Below are positions 1-8,315 of a stretch of DNA of 64,000 nucleotides, piece by piece. The notes beneath the pieces were generated by a model. It did no database searches. It was not told the DNA's origin and saw only the letters and a program-made list of their open reading frames with translations. A program made the translations under genes and the position numbers. This stretch comes from Algoriphagus lacus (GTDB lineage: Bacteria > Bacteroidota > Bacteroidia > Cytophagales > Cyclobacteriaceae), in NCBI RefSeq assembly GCF_003583985.1, contig NZ_QXML01000001.1, forward strand, positions 620,001-684,000, given 5' to 3'. Positions within the stretch are counted from its first letter, which is position 1; the number at the start of each line of letters is the position of its first letter.

Positions 1-638
1 CTCAACGATCCGATTTCGGGAAGGTCAAGCACGTAATATGCTGCACCAAAGGAGCCAATCATAGCAATGAAAAACTGGAAGAAGTCAGTCAGCAAAACGC
101 CCTTCAATCCACCAAGAGAACTGTAAATCACCGTCACAATAGAAGCGATCAGGAGTGTTTGGACAGGAGAAAGGCCTAGCATAACGCCTCCGATTTTTAT
201 TGCGGCCAGAGAAACTGTCGCCATAATCACCACATTGAAAAACACTCCGAGGTAAATGGCTCGGAAAGCTCTAAGGAATGCTGCCCCCTTGCCAGAGTAG
301 CGCATTTCATAAAATTCCAAGTCGGTCGTGGCCTCTGATCTTCTCCAGAGTTTTGCATAGACAAACACAGTCAGCATTCCGGTAAGGAGGAAGGCCCACC
401 AGGCCCAGTTACCTGCCACACCGTTTTTGCGGACCATATCCGTCACCAAGTTAGGCGTATCAGCGGAGAAAGTGGTCGCCACCATGGATACGCCCAAGAG
501 CCACCACGGCATATTTCTACCTGAAAGAAAAAACTCTTTCGCAGATGTCCCTGCCTCTTTTGCAGAAAACAAACCGATCCATAGCGAGATAATAAAGAAG
601 GCTGCAATAATGCCCCAATCTAATATGGTTACATTCAT
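1..638 (-). CDS. Sodium:solute symporter family protein (partial, N-terminal ~212 residues)
   Basis: Integral inner-membrane protein that probably couples Na+ flux to uptake of a small solute such as a sugar or other organic compound. The visible part starts MNVTILDWG and has about five hydrophobic segments. It carries the SSS-family signature SGRNMPWWLLG followed by MVATTFSADTPNLV, which fits transmembrane helix 2 of the SLC5-like fold. The gene runs off the left edge, so the C-terminal half is missing. The ATG lies at 636-638 and is divergent from the kinase gene at 804. The substrate cannot be told from this part. Confidence 0.88.
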   Translation of the reverse strand, partial: MNVTILDWGIIAAFFIISLWIGLFSAKEAGTSAKEFFLSGRNMPWWLLGVSMVATTFSADTPNLVTDMVRKNGVAGNWAWWAFLLTGMLTVFVYAKLWRRSEATTDLEFYEMRYSGKGAAFLRAFRAIYLGVFFNVVIMATVSLAAIKIGGVMLGLSPVQTLLIASIVTVIYSSLGGLKGVLLTDFFQFFIAMIGSFGAAYYVLDLPEIGSL

Positions 639-791
639 AGTTTTGGGTTTAAACTGGCGGACAATTAACAAAAATTTTTTCTAAACAGAGAAAGTCTTTT
701 TTAATTTTTTTGAAAAATGAATCGCAAAATTGATCTTTTGCCCGATTTATACTTTTGGAAAATCAAAAACCGCAAAAATTCTTTTCTTCCC

Positions 792-799
792 TATTTTCG
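792..799 (+). promoter_or_regulatory. Candidate -7 promoter element of the kinase gene
   Basis: TATTTTCG, one mismatch from the Bacteroidota -7 consensus TAnnTTTG, lies four bases before the ATG at 804. An exact TACTTTTG is also present at 750-757 and would give a leader of about 40 bases. Either choice places transcription start downstream of the ATG at 717, so the 717 start is unlikely. Confidence 0.45.
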
Positions 800-803
800 C
801 AGC

Positions 804-1874
804 ATGTTTTCTCAACTCGCCTCTGCAATTTCAACTGCCTATCCGCTATTGGAAAATCAACCTCTGGAAATCACTCCATTCGGTGAAGGATTGATTCATG
901 AAACCCTTTTGGTCACCAATGGATCTAAAAAGTGGATTCTCCAGGGATTTAATGAAGCGGTCTTCAATTATCCTTCCCGGATTGATCATAATCTTGGTAT
1001 GCTATACCATTTGGCAAAAAGTCAACCGCTTCCTTTTCAGTTACCCTTGCCGATTCTTAATTCCCGCCAAAACCGACTGACCGAATTGGAAGGAAAAAAG
1101 TATCGGCTTTTTGATTTTGTAAAAGGTAAAACGCTTCAACAAATTGAAAATCCCCGGCAGGCTTTAATCGCTGCCAAAGCCTATGGAGAATTTGCTTCCT
1201 GGGCCATAGAAATCGATGCAAAGGAAATGGAAGAAACCATTCTCAACTTTCACCGACTGGATCTTCGATATCAAAAACTCAAAGAGGTCAGTCTGGGAAA
1301 GAATAATCTTTCTGTGGAGGAAAAGGAGATTCTGGACTTCTACCTGAATCAATCCCCTCTGATCGATTGGTATTTGAAACAGCTAAATCAGCTACCCCTG
1401 AGAGTTACTCATAATGACACTAAGATCAACAACCTGATTTTTTCCGAAAATCTGGAGCAAGTGGAGGCCCTGATCGATTTGGATACGCTGATGGGTGGCT
1501 ATCTGATGTATGATTTTGGAGATTTGGTAAGGACGGTGGCCTGTAGTCTGCCGGAGACTTCCATCCAATGGTCGGAAATTCGATTCATTCCGGAAATTTT
1601 TGAACAGCTGCTCAAAGGATATTGGGAAGGGGTAAAGGCAATCACAACTCTGGAAGAAGCCAAGTCACTGCTTTTTGGAGGGGAAATCATGACCCTGATC
1701 ATGGGGCTTCGGTTTTTTACAGACCATTTGCAAGGAAACATCTACTATAGGGTCAGCTATCCCGAGCAGAACTTTCACCGAGCCAAAAACCAGATGATTT
1801 TCCTCCAAGACCAACAGAGAAACAGGAAAAAGCTATTGGAGATATGGGAAACCGTGACCGAACTCAAGTACTAA
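804..1874 (+). CDS. Phosphotransferase enzyme family protein, NahK-like sugar kinase
   Basis: A 356-residue kinase of the aminoglycoside-phosphotransferase/choline-kinase fold. The catalytic loop THNDTKINN is at about residues 201-209. The metal-binding acidic motif DLDTLMGGY (about 224-232) and YDFGD (about 237) follow. The HNDTKxNN loop resembles N-acetylhexosamine 1-kinases, which phosphorylate GlcNAc or GalNAc at C1; this substrate is an inference. An upstream ATG at 717 would add 29 lysine- and asparagine-rich residues, but the promoter elements fall inside that stretch, so 804 is preferred. A nucleotidyltransferase that could use the sugar-1-phosphate product lies at 9441-10346. Confidence 0.8.
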   Translation: MFSQLASAISTAYPLLENQPLEITPFGEGLIHETLLVTNGSKKWILQGFNEAVFNYPSRIDHNLGMLYHLAKSQPLPFQLPLPILNSRQNRLTELEGKKYRLFDFVKGKTLQQIENPRQALIAAKAYGEFASWAIEIDAKEMEETILNFHRLDLRYQKLKEVSLGKNNLSVEEKEILDFYLNQSPLIDWYLKQLNQLPLRVTHNDTKINNLIFSENLEQVEALIDLDTLMGGYLMYDFGDLVRTVACSLPETSIQWSEIRFIPEIFEQLLKGYWEGVKAITTLEEAKSLLFGGEIMTLIMGLRFFTDHLQGNIYYRVSYPEQNFHRAKNQMIFLQDQQRNRKKLLEIWETVTELKY

Positions 1875-1951
1875 AAACCTACAATTGATTCCCAAACATT
1901 GGGTTTTCATCAGCCCGGGGCTTAATTTGCTCTCTCCCAAAATCAGCTCAC

Positions 1952-4045
1952 TTGTCAGGCATTTTTGATACCCGCATCGAGTACCTCAAAGGCGTCGGCC
2001 CGCAAAAGGCAGAACTGCTCAACAAAGAGCTGAATATTTTTACCTATGGGGATATGCTCCAACATTATCCCTTCCGGTACGAGGACCGCACGAAGTTTTT
2101 CAAAATTCGGGAACTCACGGACGAACTCGAAAATGTGCAAGTCATAGCCCGAATCAAAAGTGTAGAACTGATCGGCAATGGCAACAAAAAACGGTTGGTC
2201 GCGCACGTTTTTGACGATACAGGGGAGATGGAAATGACCTGGTTCAAAGGCATTCAATGGGTGCAAAAGAAGTTGCCTGTAGGAGCGGCGCTTATTTTCT
2301 TTGGAAAGCCAGCCCAATATGGCCGAAAATGGAGCATTGCCCATCCTGAACTTGAGCCCGTTACAGCTGCAAACGAAACCCGAAACAATTTCCAGCCGGT
2401 TTATTCCACCACTGAAAAATTGCGGGCAAAATATCTGGACTCGAAAGGCATCTCCAAAATTCTGGAAGCCCTTTTACCGCAGGTCTTTCCGCATATCCCC
2501 GAAACACTTTCCCCTGAAATCCTGCACCAATATCAACTGATCGGCAAACAGGAAGCGATCCGGCAAATCCATTTTCCCAGCGCCCCGGAGCTATTACACC
2601 GAGCCAGAAAGCGGTTGAAGTTTGAGGAGTTTTTCTACCTCCAACTTCGACTGCTGATGATGAAGGTGACCCGGACTGAAAAATCCCGCGGTCAAGTCCT
2701 GTCCAGCACGGAGTTGCTGACAGATTTTTACAAAAACCATATTCCCTTCGAGCTGACCAATGCCCAGAAACGGGTGATTCGGGAAGCCTTTGGAGACATG
2801 AAGTCAGGGAAACAAATGAACCGGCTGATCCAGGGAGATGTCGGAAGCGGAAAAACCATGGTTGCGTTTATCTGCATGCTGATTGCGATCAGCTCAGGAG
2901 CACAAGCCTGTCTGATGGCCCCGACTGAAATTTTAGCAAACCAGCACTTTGAGGGTCTGAAGTATTTTGCAGATATGATGGGGTTGAAAATTGCCCTACT
3001 CACCGGTTCCACCAAAAAATCGGAGCGAAAAGTCATTCATGAGGAGCTGCTTAGTGGGGAATTGAAAATCCTGATTGGAACCCATGCGCTTTTGGAGGAT
3101 GTAGTGCAATTCAAAAATCTTGGATTGGCCATCGTGGATGAGCAGCATCGATTTGGAGTGGCGCAGCGAGCCAAGCTTTGGGCCAAAAACGAGGAATTCA
3201 TTCCGCACGTGCTCGTGATGACGGCGACACCTATTCCTCGAACACTTGCAATGACACTCTATGGAGATCTGGACGTATCGGTTATCGACGAATTGCCAGC
3301 AGGAAGAAAGCCTATCCAGACGGTTCACCGATACGACAAGGATCGACTGAAAGTCTTTGGATTCATTAACGAGGAAGTCAAAAAAGGCAGACAGGTCTAC
3401 ATTGTTTATCCTCTGATCGAGGAGTCCGAAACCATGGATTTAAAGAATCTCATGGATGGCTATGAAAGCATCGCAAGGGCTTTTCCGCAGTATCCACTCA
3501 GCATTGTGCACGGGGGAATGAAATCGGATGCGAAAGACTATGAAATGCAGCGATTCATCAAAGGGGAGACCAAGATTATGGTGGCCACCACGGTCATCGA
3601 GGTTGGCGTCAATGTGCCCAATGCCTCAGTGATGATCATAGAAAATGCCGAGCGATTTGGCCTTTCACAGCTCCACCAACTTCGTGGGAGGGTAGGTCGT
3701 GGAGCGGAGCAAAGCTACTGCGTGCTGATGAGCAAAGTGGAACTCTCCAAAGACTCCAAAGTTCGGCTGGAAACGATGGTACGGACCAATGATGGGTTTG
3801 AGATAGCAGATGTAGATCTGAGATTGAGAGGTCCCGGCGACTTGATGGGAACCCAACAGAGTGGTATAACGGATTTGTTGATTGCCGACCTGAGCAAAGA
3901 CGCTCCGATTTTGACTTTGGCAAGGGATGCAGCCCAGCAGCTCTTGTCGAACGATCCTAACTTGAGCCAACCCGATAATGTGCCGATCCTTCGTCAGGTC
4001 AGGCTACAAAAAAAGACAGCGGTGAATTGGAGCCGGATTAGCTGA
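1952..4045 (+). CDS. recG: ATP-dependent DNA helicase RecG
   Basis: A 697-residue superfamily 2 helicase that remodels stalled replication forks and Holliday junctions in the cytoplasm. An N-terminal wedge/OB domain (about residues 1-250) begins with the family-typical RIEYLKGVGPQKAELL. Then come Walker A GDVGSGKT, the Walker B variant VDEQHRFG, TATPIPRTL, GRVGRG and the C-terminal RLRGPGDLMGTQQSG. Length is normal for the family. No ATG is available near the N-terminus; TTG at 1952 gives the expected family start and is the likely initiator. It converges on the DUF6787 gene 22 bases downstream. Confidence 0.96.
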   Translation: MSGIFDTRIEYLKGVGPQKAELLNKELNIFTYGDMLQHYPFRYEDRTKFFKIRELTDELENVQVIARIKSVELIGNGNKKRLVAHVFDDTGEMEMTWFKGIQWVQKKLPVGAALIFFGKPAQYGRKWSIAHPELEPVTAANETRNNFQPVYSTTEKLRAKYLDSKGISKILEALLPQVFPHIPETLSPEILHQYQLIGKQEAIRQIHFPSAPELLHRARKRLKFEEFFYLQLRLLMMKVTRTEKSRGQVLSSTELLTDFYKNHIPFELTNAQKRVIREAFGDMKSGKQMNRLIQGDVGSGKTMVAFICMLIAISSGAQACLMAPTEILANQHFEGLKYFADMMGLKIALLTGSTKKSERKVIHEELLSGELKILIGTHALLEDVVQFKNLGLAIVDEQHRFGVAQRAKLWAKNEEFIPHVLVMTATPIPRTLAMTLYGDLDVSVIDELPAGRKPIQTVHRYDKDRLKVFGFINEEVKKGRQVYIVYPLIEESETMDLKNLMDGYESIARAFPQYPLSIVHGGMKSDAKDYEMQRFIKGETKIMVATTVIEVGVNVPNASVMIIENAERFGLSQLHQLRGRVGRGAEQSYCVLMSKVELSKDSKVRLETMVRTNDGFEIADVDLRLRGPGDLMGTQQSGITDLLIADLSKDAPILTLARDAAQQLLSNDPNLSQPDNVPILRQVRLQKKTAVNWSRIS

Positions 4046-4067
4046 TTTTGAAAACCGGATTTCGGAT

Positions 4068-4397
4068 TTATTTTTTCCTTTTGAAAACTCCAGTAATTCT
4101 TCCGAAAATCTGCTTCTCCTTTTCCCAGAAAAACTTAAACTGGCCAAAAATAGCACCATAGATCAGCAGAAAAATCTGATAGAGTGGAAGTACCAAAAGC
4201 AGATATAAAACTGTGTTCACAAATCCCTGTCCTCCTCCCCGCTCGATGCCAAAGAAGTTCAAAATGGGATTTTTTATAAACAAGATCGTGAATCCGGTGC
4301 AGGCAAATACCACCAAAACCATCACCACTTGAAAAAGACTTTCAAGCTTCCACTTGGTCTGAAGTCGTTGAAGAAATCCGGGCTTTTCGGTTTGCAT
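4068..4397 (-). CDS. DUF6787 family small membrane protein
   Basis: A 109-residue protein with two strongly hydrophobic segments (about residues 22-42 and 60-86), charged ends, and a basic C-terminus ending KRKK. It matches my recollection of the Bacteroidota-restricted DUF6787 family, marked by the helix FACTGFTILFIKNPI. No biochemical role is known to me. It sits downstream of lysC, separated from it by a strong hairpin terminator, so it is probably its own transcription unit. TAATTTTA just upstream of the ATG is a weak -7 candidate. Confidence 0.65.
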   Translation of the reverse strand: MQTEKPGFLQRLQTKWKLESLFQVVMVLVVFACTGFTILFIKNPILNFFGIERGGGQGFVNTVLYLLLVLPLYQIFLLIYGAIFGQFKFFWEKEKQIFGRITGVFKRKK

Positions 4398-4423
4398 GGG
4401 ATAAAATTAGGAATAAAAGAAAA

Positions 4424-4461
4424 GCCACCGATGAAGCGATTTAAATCGATTCATCAGTGGC
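4424..4461 (-). terminator. Near-perfect palindromic terminator of lysC
   Basis: Two 19-base arms (4424-4442 and 4443-4461) abut with no spacer and pair at 17 of 19 positions. On the minus strand the hairpin runs into TTTTCTTTT. It lies between lysC and the DUF6787 gene. Confidence 0.8.
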
Positions 4462-4470
4462 CACTAGGTT

Positions 4471-5790
4471 TTACCAGGTAAAGACCCCTTCATTCAGACT
4501 CTTCAAGGCCTGAACTTTGTATTGTGCGTCTACTAATATGGAAACGTTGTGCTTGCTTCCTCCGAAGGACACCATCCGCACTGGAATATCCACCAAAGAA
4601 TCCAAGACAGACTGAAGCGCTCCTTTGGTCTCGGCAACTTTATTCCCCACCACGCAAATGATCGCCTGATTTTGATCCACTTCGACTGTCCCAAAAGACT
4701 GAAGCTCAGAAATGATCTGATCCATGTGGCTTAAGTCGTCGATAGTCACCGAAACCGCCACTTCCGAAGTAGTGATCATATCGATCGGAGTTTTATACTT
4801 TTCAAACACCTCGAAAATCCTTCTTAAAAAGCCGTAAGCCAACAGCATTCGACTGGATTTGATCTTGATTGCTGTGATGCCGTCTTTGGCAGCAATGGCT
4901 TTTACTCCGGTAGTCTCCACCTCAGCTTTGATCAAGGTGCCGTGAGCGGTAGGCTCCATGGTGTTCAACAGTTTCACCGGAACATTGTATAACTGTGCCG
5001 GCCAAATGGAAGCTGGATGGAGAATCTTGGCACCGAAGTAGGCCAACTCAGCCGCCTCATCAAAGGACATCTCTGCGATCGGACGGGTACGGTCTACGAT
5101 GCGGGGATCATTGTTGTGCATGCCATCGATATCGGTCCAGATCTCACACACGGATGCCTGGATTGCCGCAGCCACCAGAGAAGCCGTGTAATCGCTCCCT
5201 CCCCGCTTCAGGTTATCGACCTCATTTCGGTGGTTTTTGCAGATATATCCTTGGGTAATGAATAGTCTTCCTTCCGGATGCTTGGCTAGAATTGCCTTCA
5301 GCTTTTCGGAGATTTTGCCCAATTCCGGCTCGGAGTTTTCATCAATGCTCATGAAATCCAATGCAGGAAGAAATACCGCCGGGATTTCCAGTTCTTCCAA
5401 AAGAGTATAAAAAAGCTTGGTAGAAAGGAGTTCTCCCTGTGCAAGGATATCCCGATTGATGGCTTCGTTGAATGAAATTTTCAGCAGTATGTTCAGAAAT
5501 TCAAAGTGCTCTCTGATAATTTCTTCTGCTTTGGCTTGTCCAACGGCTGTTTTCAAAAGTGCAGGATAGAAAGCCAAGTAATGCGCATGAAGGGTGTCAA
5601 TCCGCTCTTTTGCCAGAGTTTTATTGCCGGCAGCCAAAGCCTCCCCAATGCCAACAAGAGCGTTGGTTGTGCCGGAAAGTGCAGAAAGTACCACAATGGT
5701 AGGCTCCTCACCACGGGTAATCAGATCTTTGACCTGATGCATTCGCTCGGGACGGCCCACGGAGGTACCGCCGAATTTCATGATTTTCAT
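4471..5790 (-). CDS. lysC: Aspartate kinase
   Basis: A 439-residue monofunctional aspartokinase catalysing ATP-dependent phosphorylation of aspartate, the first step towards lysine, threonine, methionine and diaminopimelate. The kinase motif KFGGTSVG is at residues 4-11, and KRGGSDYTA and the WTDIDGMHNNDPR loop follow. Tandem ACT domains in the last ~130 residues (TTSEVAVSVTIDD) are the usual site of lysine/threonine feedback inhibition. The open frame extends back to 5877 inside ribH, but ATG 5790 (MKIMKFGG) is the family start and leaves 31 bases to the ribH stop. It is probably co-transcribed with ribH. Confidence 0.95.
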   Translation of the reverse strand: MKIMKFGGTSVGRPERMHQVKDLITRGEEPTIVVLSALSGTTNALVGIGEALAAGNKTLAKERIDTLHAHYLAFYPALLKTAVGQAKAEEIIREHFEFLNILLKISFNEAINRDILAQGELLSTKLFYTLLEELEIPAVFLPALDFMSIDENSEPELGKISEKLKAILAKHPEGRLFITQGYICKNHRNEVDNLKRGGSDYTASLVAAAIQASVCEIWTDIDGMHNNDPRIVDRTRPIAEMSFDEAAELAYFGAKILHPASIWPAQLYNVPVKLLNTMEPTAHGTLIKAEVETTGVKAIAAKDGITAIKIKSSRMLLAYGFLRRIFEVFEKYKTPIDMITTSEVAVSVTIDDLSHMDQIISELQSFGTVEVDQNQAIICVVGNKVAETKGALQSVLDSLVDIPVRMVSFGGSKHNVSILVDAQYKVQALKSLNEGVFTW

Positions 5791-5821
5791 AAGTAAACTA
5801 GAGTCTGTATAGGTTTGAGAA

Positions 5822-6298
5822 TTAAAATCCGAGCATTTTGATGGCGGTGATAGCTGCCTCATCGCCTTTGTTGCCATGCTTTCCCCCTGCTCGATCCATC
5901 GCCTGTTTTTGGTTGTTTGGGGTCAAAACACCAAAAATAACCGGCTTGTTGTATTTCAGGCTGACATTGGTAATCCCATGAGCTACTGCATCACAGATAA
6001 AGTCGAAATGACGGGTTTCTCCCTGGATTACGCATCCCAGGCAAAGTACAGCGTCGATGCTTTCGTCCTGAGCCATCCACTGTGCACCGAGAGAAAGCTC
6101 AAAGGAGCCGGGAACGTTTTTGCGAATGATGTTTTCCTTTTTTGCTCCGTGCTGAACCAGGGTCTGATATGCTCCGGAAAAAAGTGCTTCAGTTACCTCC
6201 TCGTTCCACTCAGAAACGACAATGGCGAATTTTTTGGAACTGATATCCTGAATGTTTTTTGAGCTGTGCTCGCTGAGGCTTTTTAGTGCGGTTGCCAT
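5822..6298 (-). CDS. ribH: 6,7-dimethyl-8-ribityllumazine synthase
   Basis: A 158-residue cytoplasmic enzyme that condenses 3,4-dihydroxy-2-butanone 4-phosphate with the ribitylamino-pyrimidine in riboflavin synthesis; the family usually forms pentamers or 60-mer capsids. Diagnostic segments are SEWNEEVTEAL, VPGSFELSLGAQ, GCVIQGETRHFDF and the C-terminal GGKHGNKGDEAA. It has normal length and a typical divergent first 20 residues. It is followed by lysC on the same strand and preceded by the hairpin at 6335-6361, so it may have its own start of transcription, but no clear TAnnTTTG is visible in the 36 bases upstream. Confidence 0.95.
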   Translation of the reverse strand: MATALKSLSEHSSKNIQDISSKKFAIVVSEWNEEVTEALFSGAYQTLVQHGAKKENIIRKNVPGSFELSLGAQWMAQDESIDAVLCLGCVIQGETRHFDFICDAVAHGITNVSLKYNKPVIFGVLTPNNQKQAMDRAGGKHGNKGDEAAITAIKMLGF

Positions 6299-6334
6299 GA
6301 AATTCTTCTTTTTGAAAATGGGATTAAAACAAAA

Positions 6335-6361
6335 AAGAGTAAGACCCGGGGCCTTACTCTT
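6335..6361 (-). terminator. Terminator downstream of the TPR protein gene
   Basis: Stem AAGAGTAAG (6335-6343) pairs with CTTACTCTT (6353-6361) around a GC-rich loop. A run of A on the plus strand gives a T tract for minus-strand transcripts. Confidence 0.75.
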
Positions 6362-6388
6362 CTAATTTATGCGGTACACACACCAGCA

Positions 6389-7093
6389 TTACTTAGCGGC
6401 AAGGCCTTCTAAGCGAGCTTTGTGTTTTCGTGCTGCAGCGTATTCGAATGACTCGTAGTATTTCTCCTCGATTTCAGTGTAGGTAGCAATCGCATCTTCC
6501 ACCTTACCGGATTCTTCCTGCGCTACGGCAAGCTTCGCCAAATACTTTGGAGTAGTGTATTTATTCTCGTTGGTGCGAGCGGCTTTCGTGTAATTTGAAA
6601 TAGCCTCATCGATGTTTCCAAGCTCCAAGTTTGCATCGCCAATCAAAGAATATGCTTTGGACTGGACCAAGTAATCATCCGAAGAGAAATCTTCTAAATG
6701 AGTCAATGCATTTTGGAAATCCTTCTGAGAAAGGTAAATGGAACCGATGTAGAAATGTGCCAAGTTGGCGGCATCAGTTCTCGGATAATCTTCCACGATA
6801 GTTAAAAAGCCCTTGTTGATGCCATCTCCGTTCAGAGCGAAGTCGATGCTGTCCTGCTCGTAGAAATAAACAGCCTGGAACATTTCGGCCTGAGCCTTCT
6901 CGTTTTGGTTTTGGTTGTTGATTTGGAAGAAGAGAATTCCACCGATCAGAATAACGGCCGCCGCCAACACTCCGCCAAGTATTTTACTGTTTTTCTTCAA
7001 AAAAGCCTCACCGCTACCGATTCGCTGAGCGAGTACTTCCGGGTTTTCCAGAACATCGTTGGGGGATACTTTTTTAGTTTGCTTTGTTGCCAT
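6389..7093 (-). CDS. Membrane-anchored tetratricopeptide repeat protein
   Basis: A 234-residue protein. A cytoplasmic N-terminal stretch (MATKQTKKVSP) precedes one transmembrane helix (about residues 40-60, GGVLAAAVILIGGILFF). About three TPR-like helical repeats follow (AHFYIGSIYLSQKDFQNAL, AYSLIGDANLELGNIDEAI, AKLAVAQEESGKVEDAI). The layout resembles YfgM-type proteins that work with periplasmic chaperones and the Sec machinery; this is an analogy, not an assignment. ATG 7093 is chosen over the in-frame TTG at 7102. Confidence 0.8.
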   Translation of the reverse strand: MATKQTKKVSPNDVLENPEVLAQRIGSGEAFLKKNSKILGGVLAAAVILIGGILFFQINNQNQNEKAQAEMFQAVYFYEQDSIDFALNGDGINKGFLTIVEDYPRTDAANLAHFYIGSIYLSQKDFQNALTHLEDFSSDDYLVQSKAYSLIGDANLELGNIDEAISNYTKAARTNENKYTTPKYLAKLAVAQEESGKVEDAIATYTEIEEKYYESFEYAAARKHKARLEGLAAK

Positions 7094-7112
7094 GATACTC
7101 AAATTTCGGTCG

Positions 7113-7120
7113 CAAATATA
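7113..7120 (-). promoter_or_regulatory. -7 promoter element of the TPR protein gene
   Basis: The minus strand reads TATATTTG, an exact TAnnTTTG, 19 bases before the ATG at 7093. No TTTG at the consensus -33 spacing is evident. Confidence 0.6.
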
Positions 7121-7152
7121 CGGTTTTTATCAAATACACAAGTCCAAACAAA

Positions 7153-7185
7153 AAAGCCATGAAATCAGAAAGACTTCATGGCTTT
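7153..7185 (-). terminator. Terminator downstream of pdhA
   Basis: An 11-bp perfect stem (7153-7163 with 7175-7185) is followed by a T run when read on the minus strand, 21 bases after the pdhA stop. Confidence 0.85.
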
Positions 7186-7205
7186 CAAGGGATTTGAACT
7201 GATTT

Positions 7206-8225
7206 TTATTCCATTACAAAGGGATAATCCTCCTGAACATAGACGTCCTTGAAGGCATCCATACCATCAGGCCAAGGAGACTCTTCGGCAAATTTCACCG
7301 CATCATCCACCTGCTTTTTCACCTTCTTATTGATGGCGTCGATTTCTTCTTCAGTAAGGATGTTGTTCTCTTTTATGGTGGCCAACACCTGCTCGATTGG
7401 ATCGCGCTGCTTGTATTCTTCAACTTCTTCCTTGGTGCGGTACTTTTGAGGATCTGACATAGAGTGTCCTTTGTATCGGTAGGTTCTGAATTCGAGCAAA
7501 GTCGGTCCATCACCTCTTCGGGCACGGTCAGCAGCCTCAGACACTGCTTCATGAATTGCTTCCACGTTCATTCCGTCTACAGGGAACGAAGGCATGTCAT
7601 ACGCTTCACCGATTTGATAGAGCTCGGTCACATTTGATGTACGTGCCACGGAAGTACCCATCGCATACCCGTTGTTTTCAATCACAAAAATCACCGGCAC
7701 TTTGTAAAGCATAGCTAAGTTGAATGCCTCATGGACAGCTCCCTGACGGACAGCTCCATCACCCATGTAGCAGATAGCAAGGTTTTTTGTACCCAAATAT
7801 TTTTCTGCAAAGCCAAGACCCAATCCCATCGGAACCTGAGCTCCTACGATTCCGTGTCCGCCTACAAAATTTCGTTCTTTATCGAAAATGTGCATGGATC
7901 CACCTTTTCCTTTGGTGGTTCCAGTTGCCTTGCCATACAATTCAGCCATCACTGCGCCTGGGTCAGTTCCCAAGCCTAGTGGGTGAGCATGACAACGGTA
8001 TGCAGTGATCCACTTATCGTCTTTGGTCAATGCACTGATAGAACCGGAAGCACAAGCTTCCTGTCCAATGTATAAGTGACAAAATCCGCGGATTTTTTGC
8101 TGACCATAAAGCTGTCCGGCTTTCTCCTCAAATCTTCTCATCAGGAGCATGCTTTCATACCAAAAGCTGTAGGTCTCCTTCGAATATTTTACCTTAGACT
8201 TAGCCGCTGCAGGTTTCTTTGCCAT
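7206..8225 (-). CDS. pdhA: Pyruvate dehydrogenase E1 component, alpha subunit
   Basis: A 339-residue thiamine-diphosphate enzyme subunit that decarboxylates pyruvate and passes the acetyl group to lipoyl-E2. An N-terminal Lys/Ala-rich leader precedes LLMRRFEEKAGQLYG. Then come GGSMHIF, the ThDP-binding motif GDGAVRQG...ENN, and the phosphorylation-loop-like GHSMSDPQKYR. E1-beta and E2 for this copy are not adjacent; the gene stands alone between two hairpins. ATG 8225 (MAKKPAAAK) is the family start; the longer open frame runs into recF antisense. A second E1-alpha lies at 22276, with a GEG instead of GDG motif. Confidence 0.93.
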   Translation of the reverse strand: MAKKPAAAKSKVKYSKETYSFWYESMLLMRRFEEKAGQLYGQQKIRGFCHLYIGQEACASGSISALTKDDKWITAYRCHAHPLGLGTDPGAVMAELYGKATGTTKGKGGSMHIFDKERNFVGGHGIVGAQVPMGLGLGFAEKYLGTKNLAICYMGDGAVRQGAVHEAFNLAMLYKVPVIFVIENNGYAMGTSVARTSNVTELYQIGEAYDMPSFPVDGMNVEAIHEAVSEAADRARRGDGPTLLEFRTYRYKGHSMSDPQKYRTKEEVEEYKQRDPIEQVLATIKENNILTEEEIDAINKKVKKQVDDAVKFAEESPWPDGMDAFKDVYVQEDYPFVME

Positions 8226-8258
8226 ATCGTAATGATCAAAATATGCTATTTTAGGCCC

Positions 8259-8266
8259 CAAATATA
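8259..8266 (-). promoter_or_regulatory. -7 promoter element of pdhA
   Basis: An exact TATATTTG on the minus strand, 33 bases before the pdhA ATG, in the pdhA/recF divergent spacer. Confidence 0.6.
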
Positions 8267-8315
8267 GCAATCCCGACCTAAAAATCAGGACACCGCTAAA
8301 ATAATTCCCGTCCGC

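Noticed and set aside
1891..1903. Small hairpin CCCAA/TTGGG after the kinase gene
   Set aside because: Five pairs only; possible weak terminator but not supported.
5791..5877. N-terminal extension of lysC into ribH
   Set aside because: It would overlap the end of ribH and adds residues not found in aspartokinases; MKIMKFGG at 5790 is the family start.
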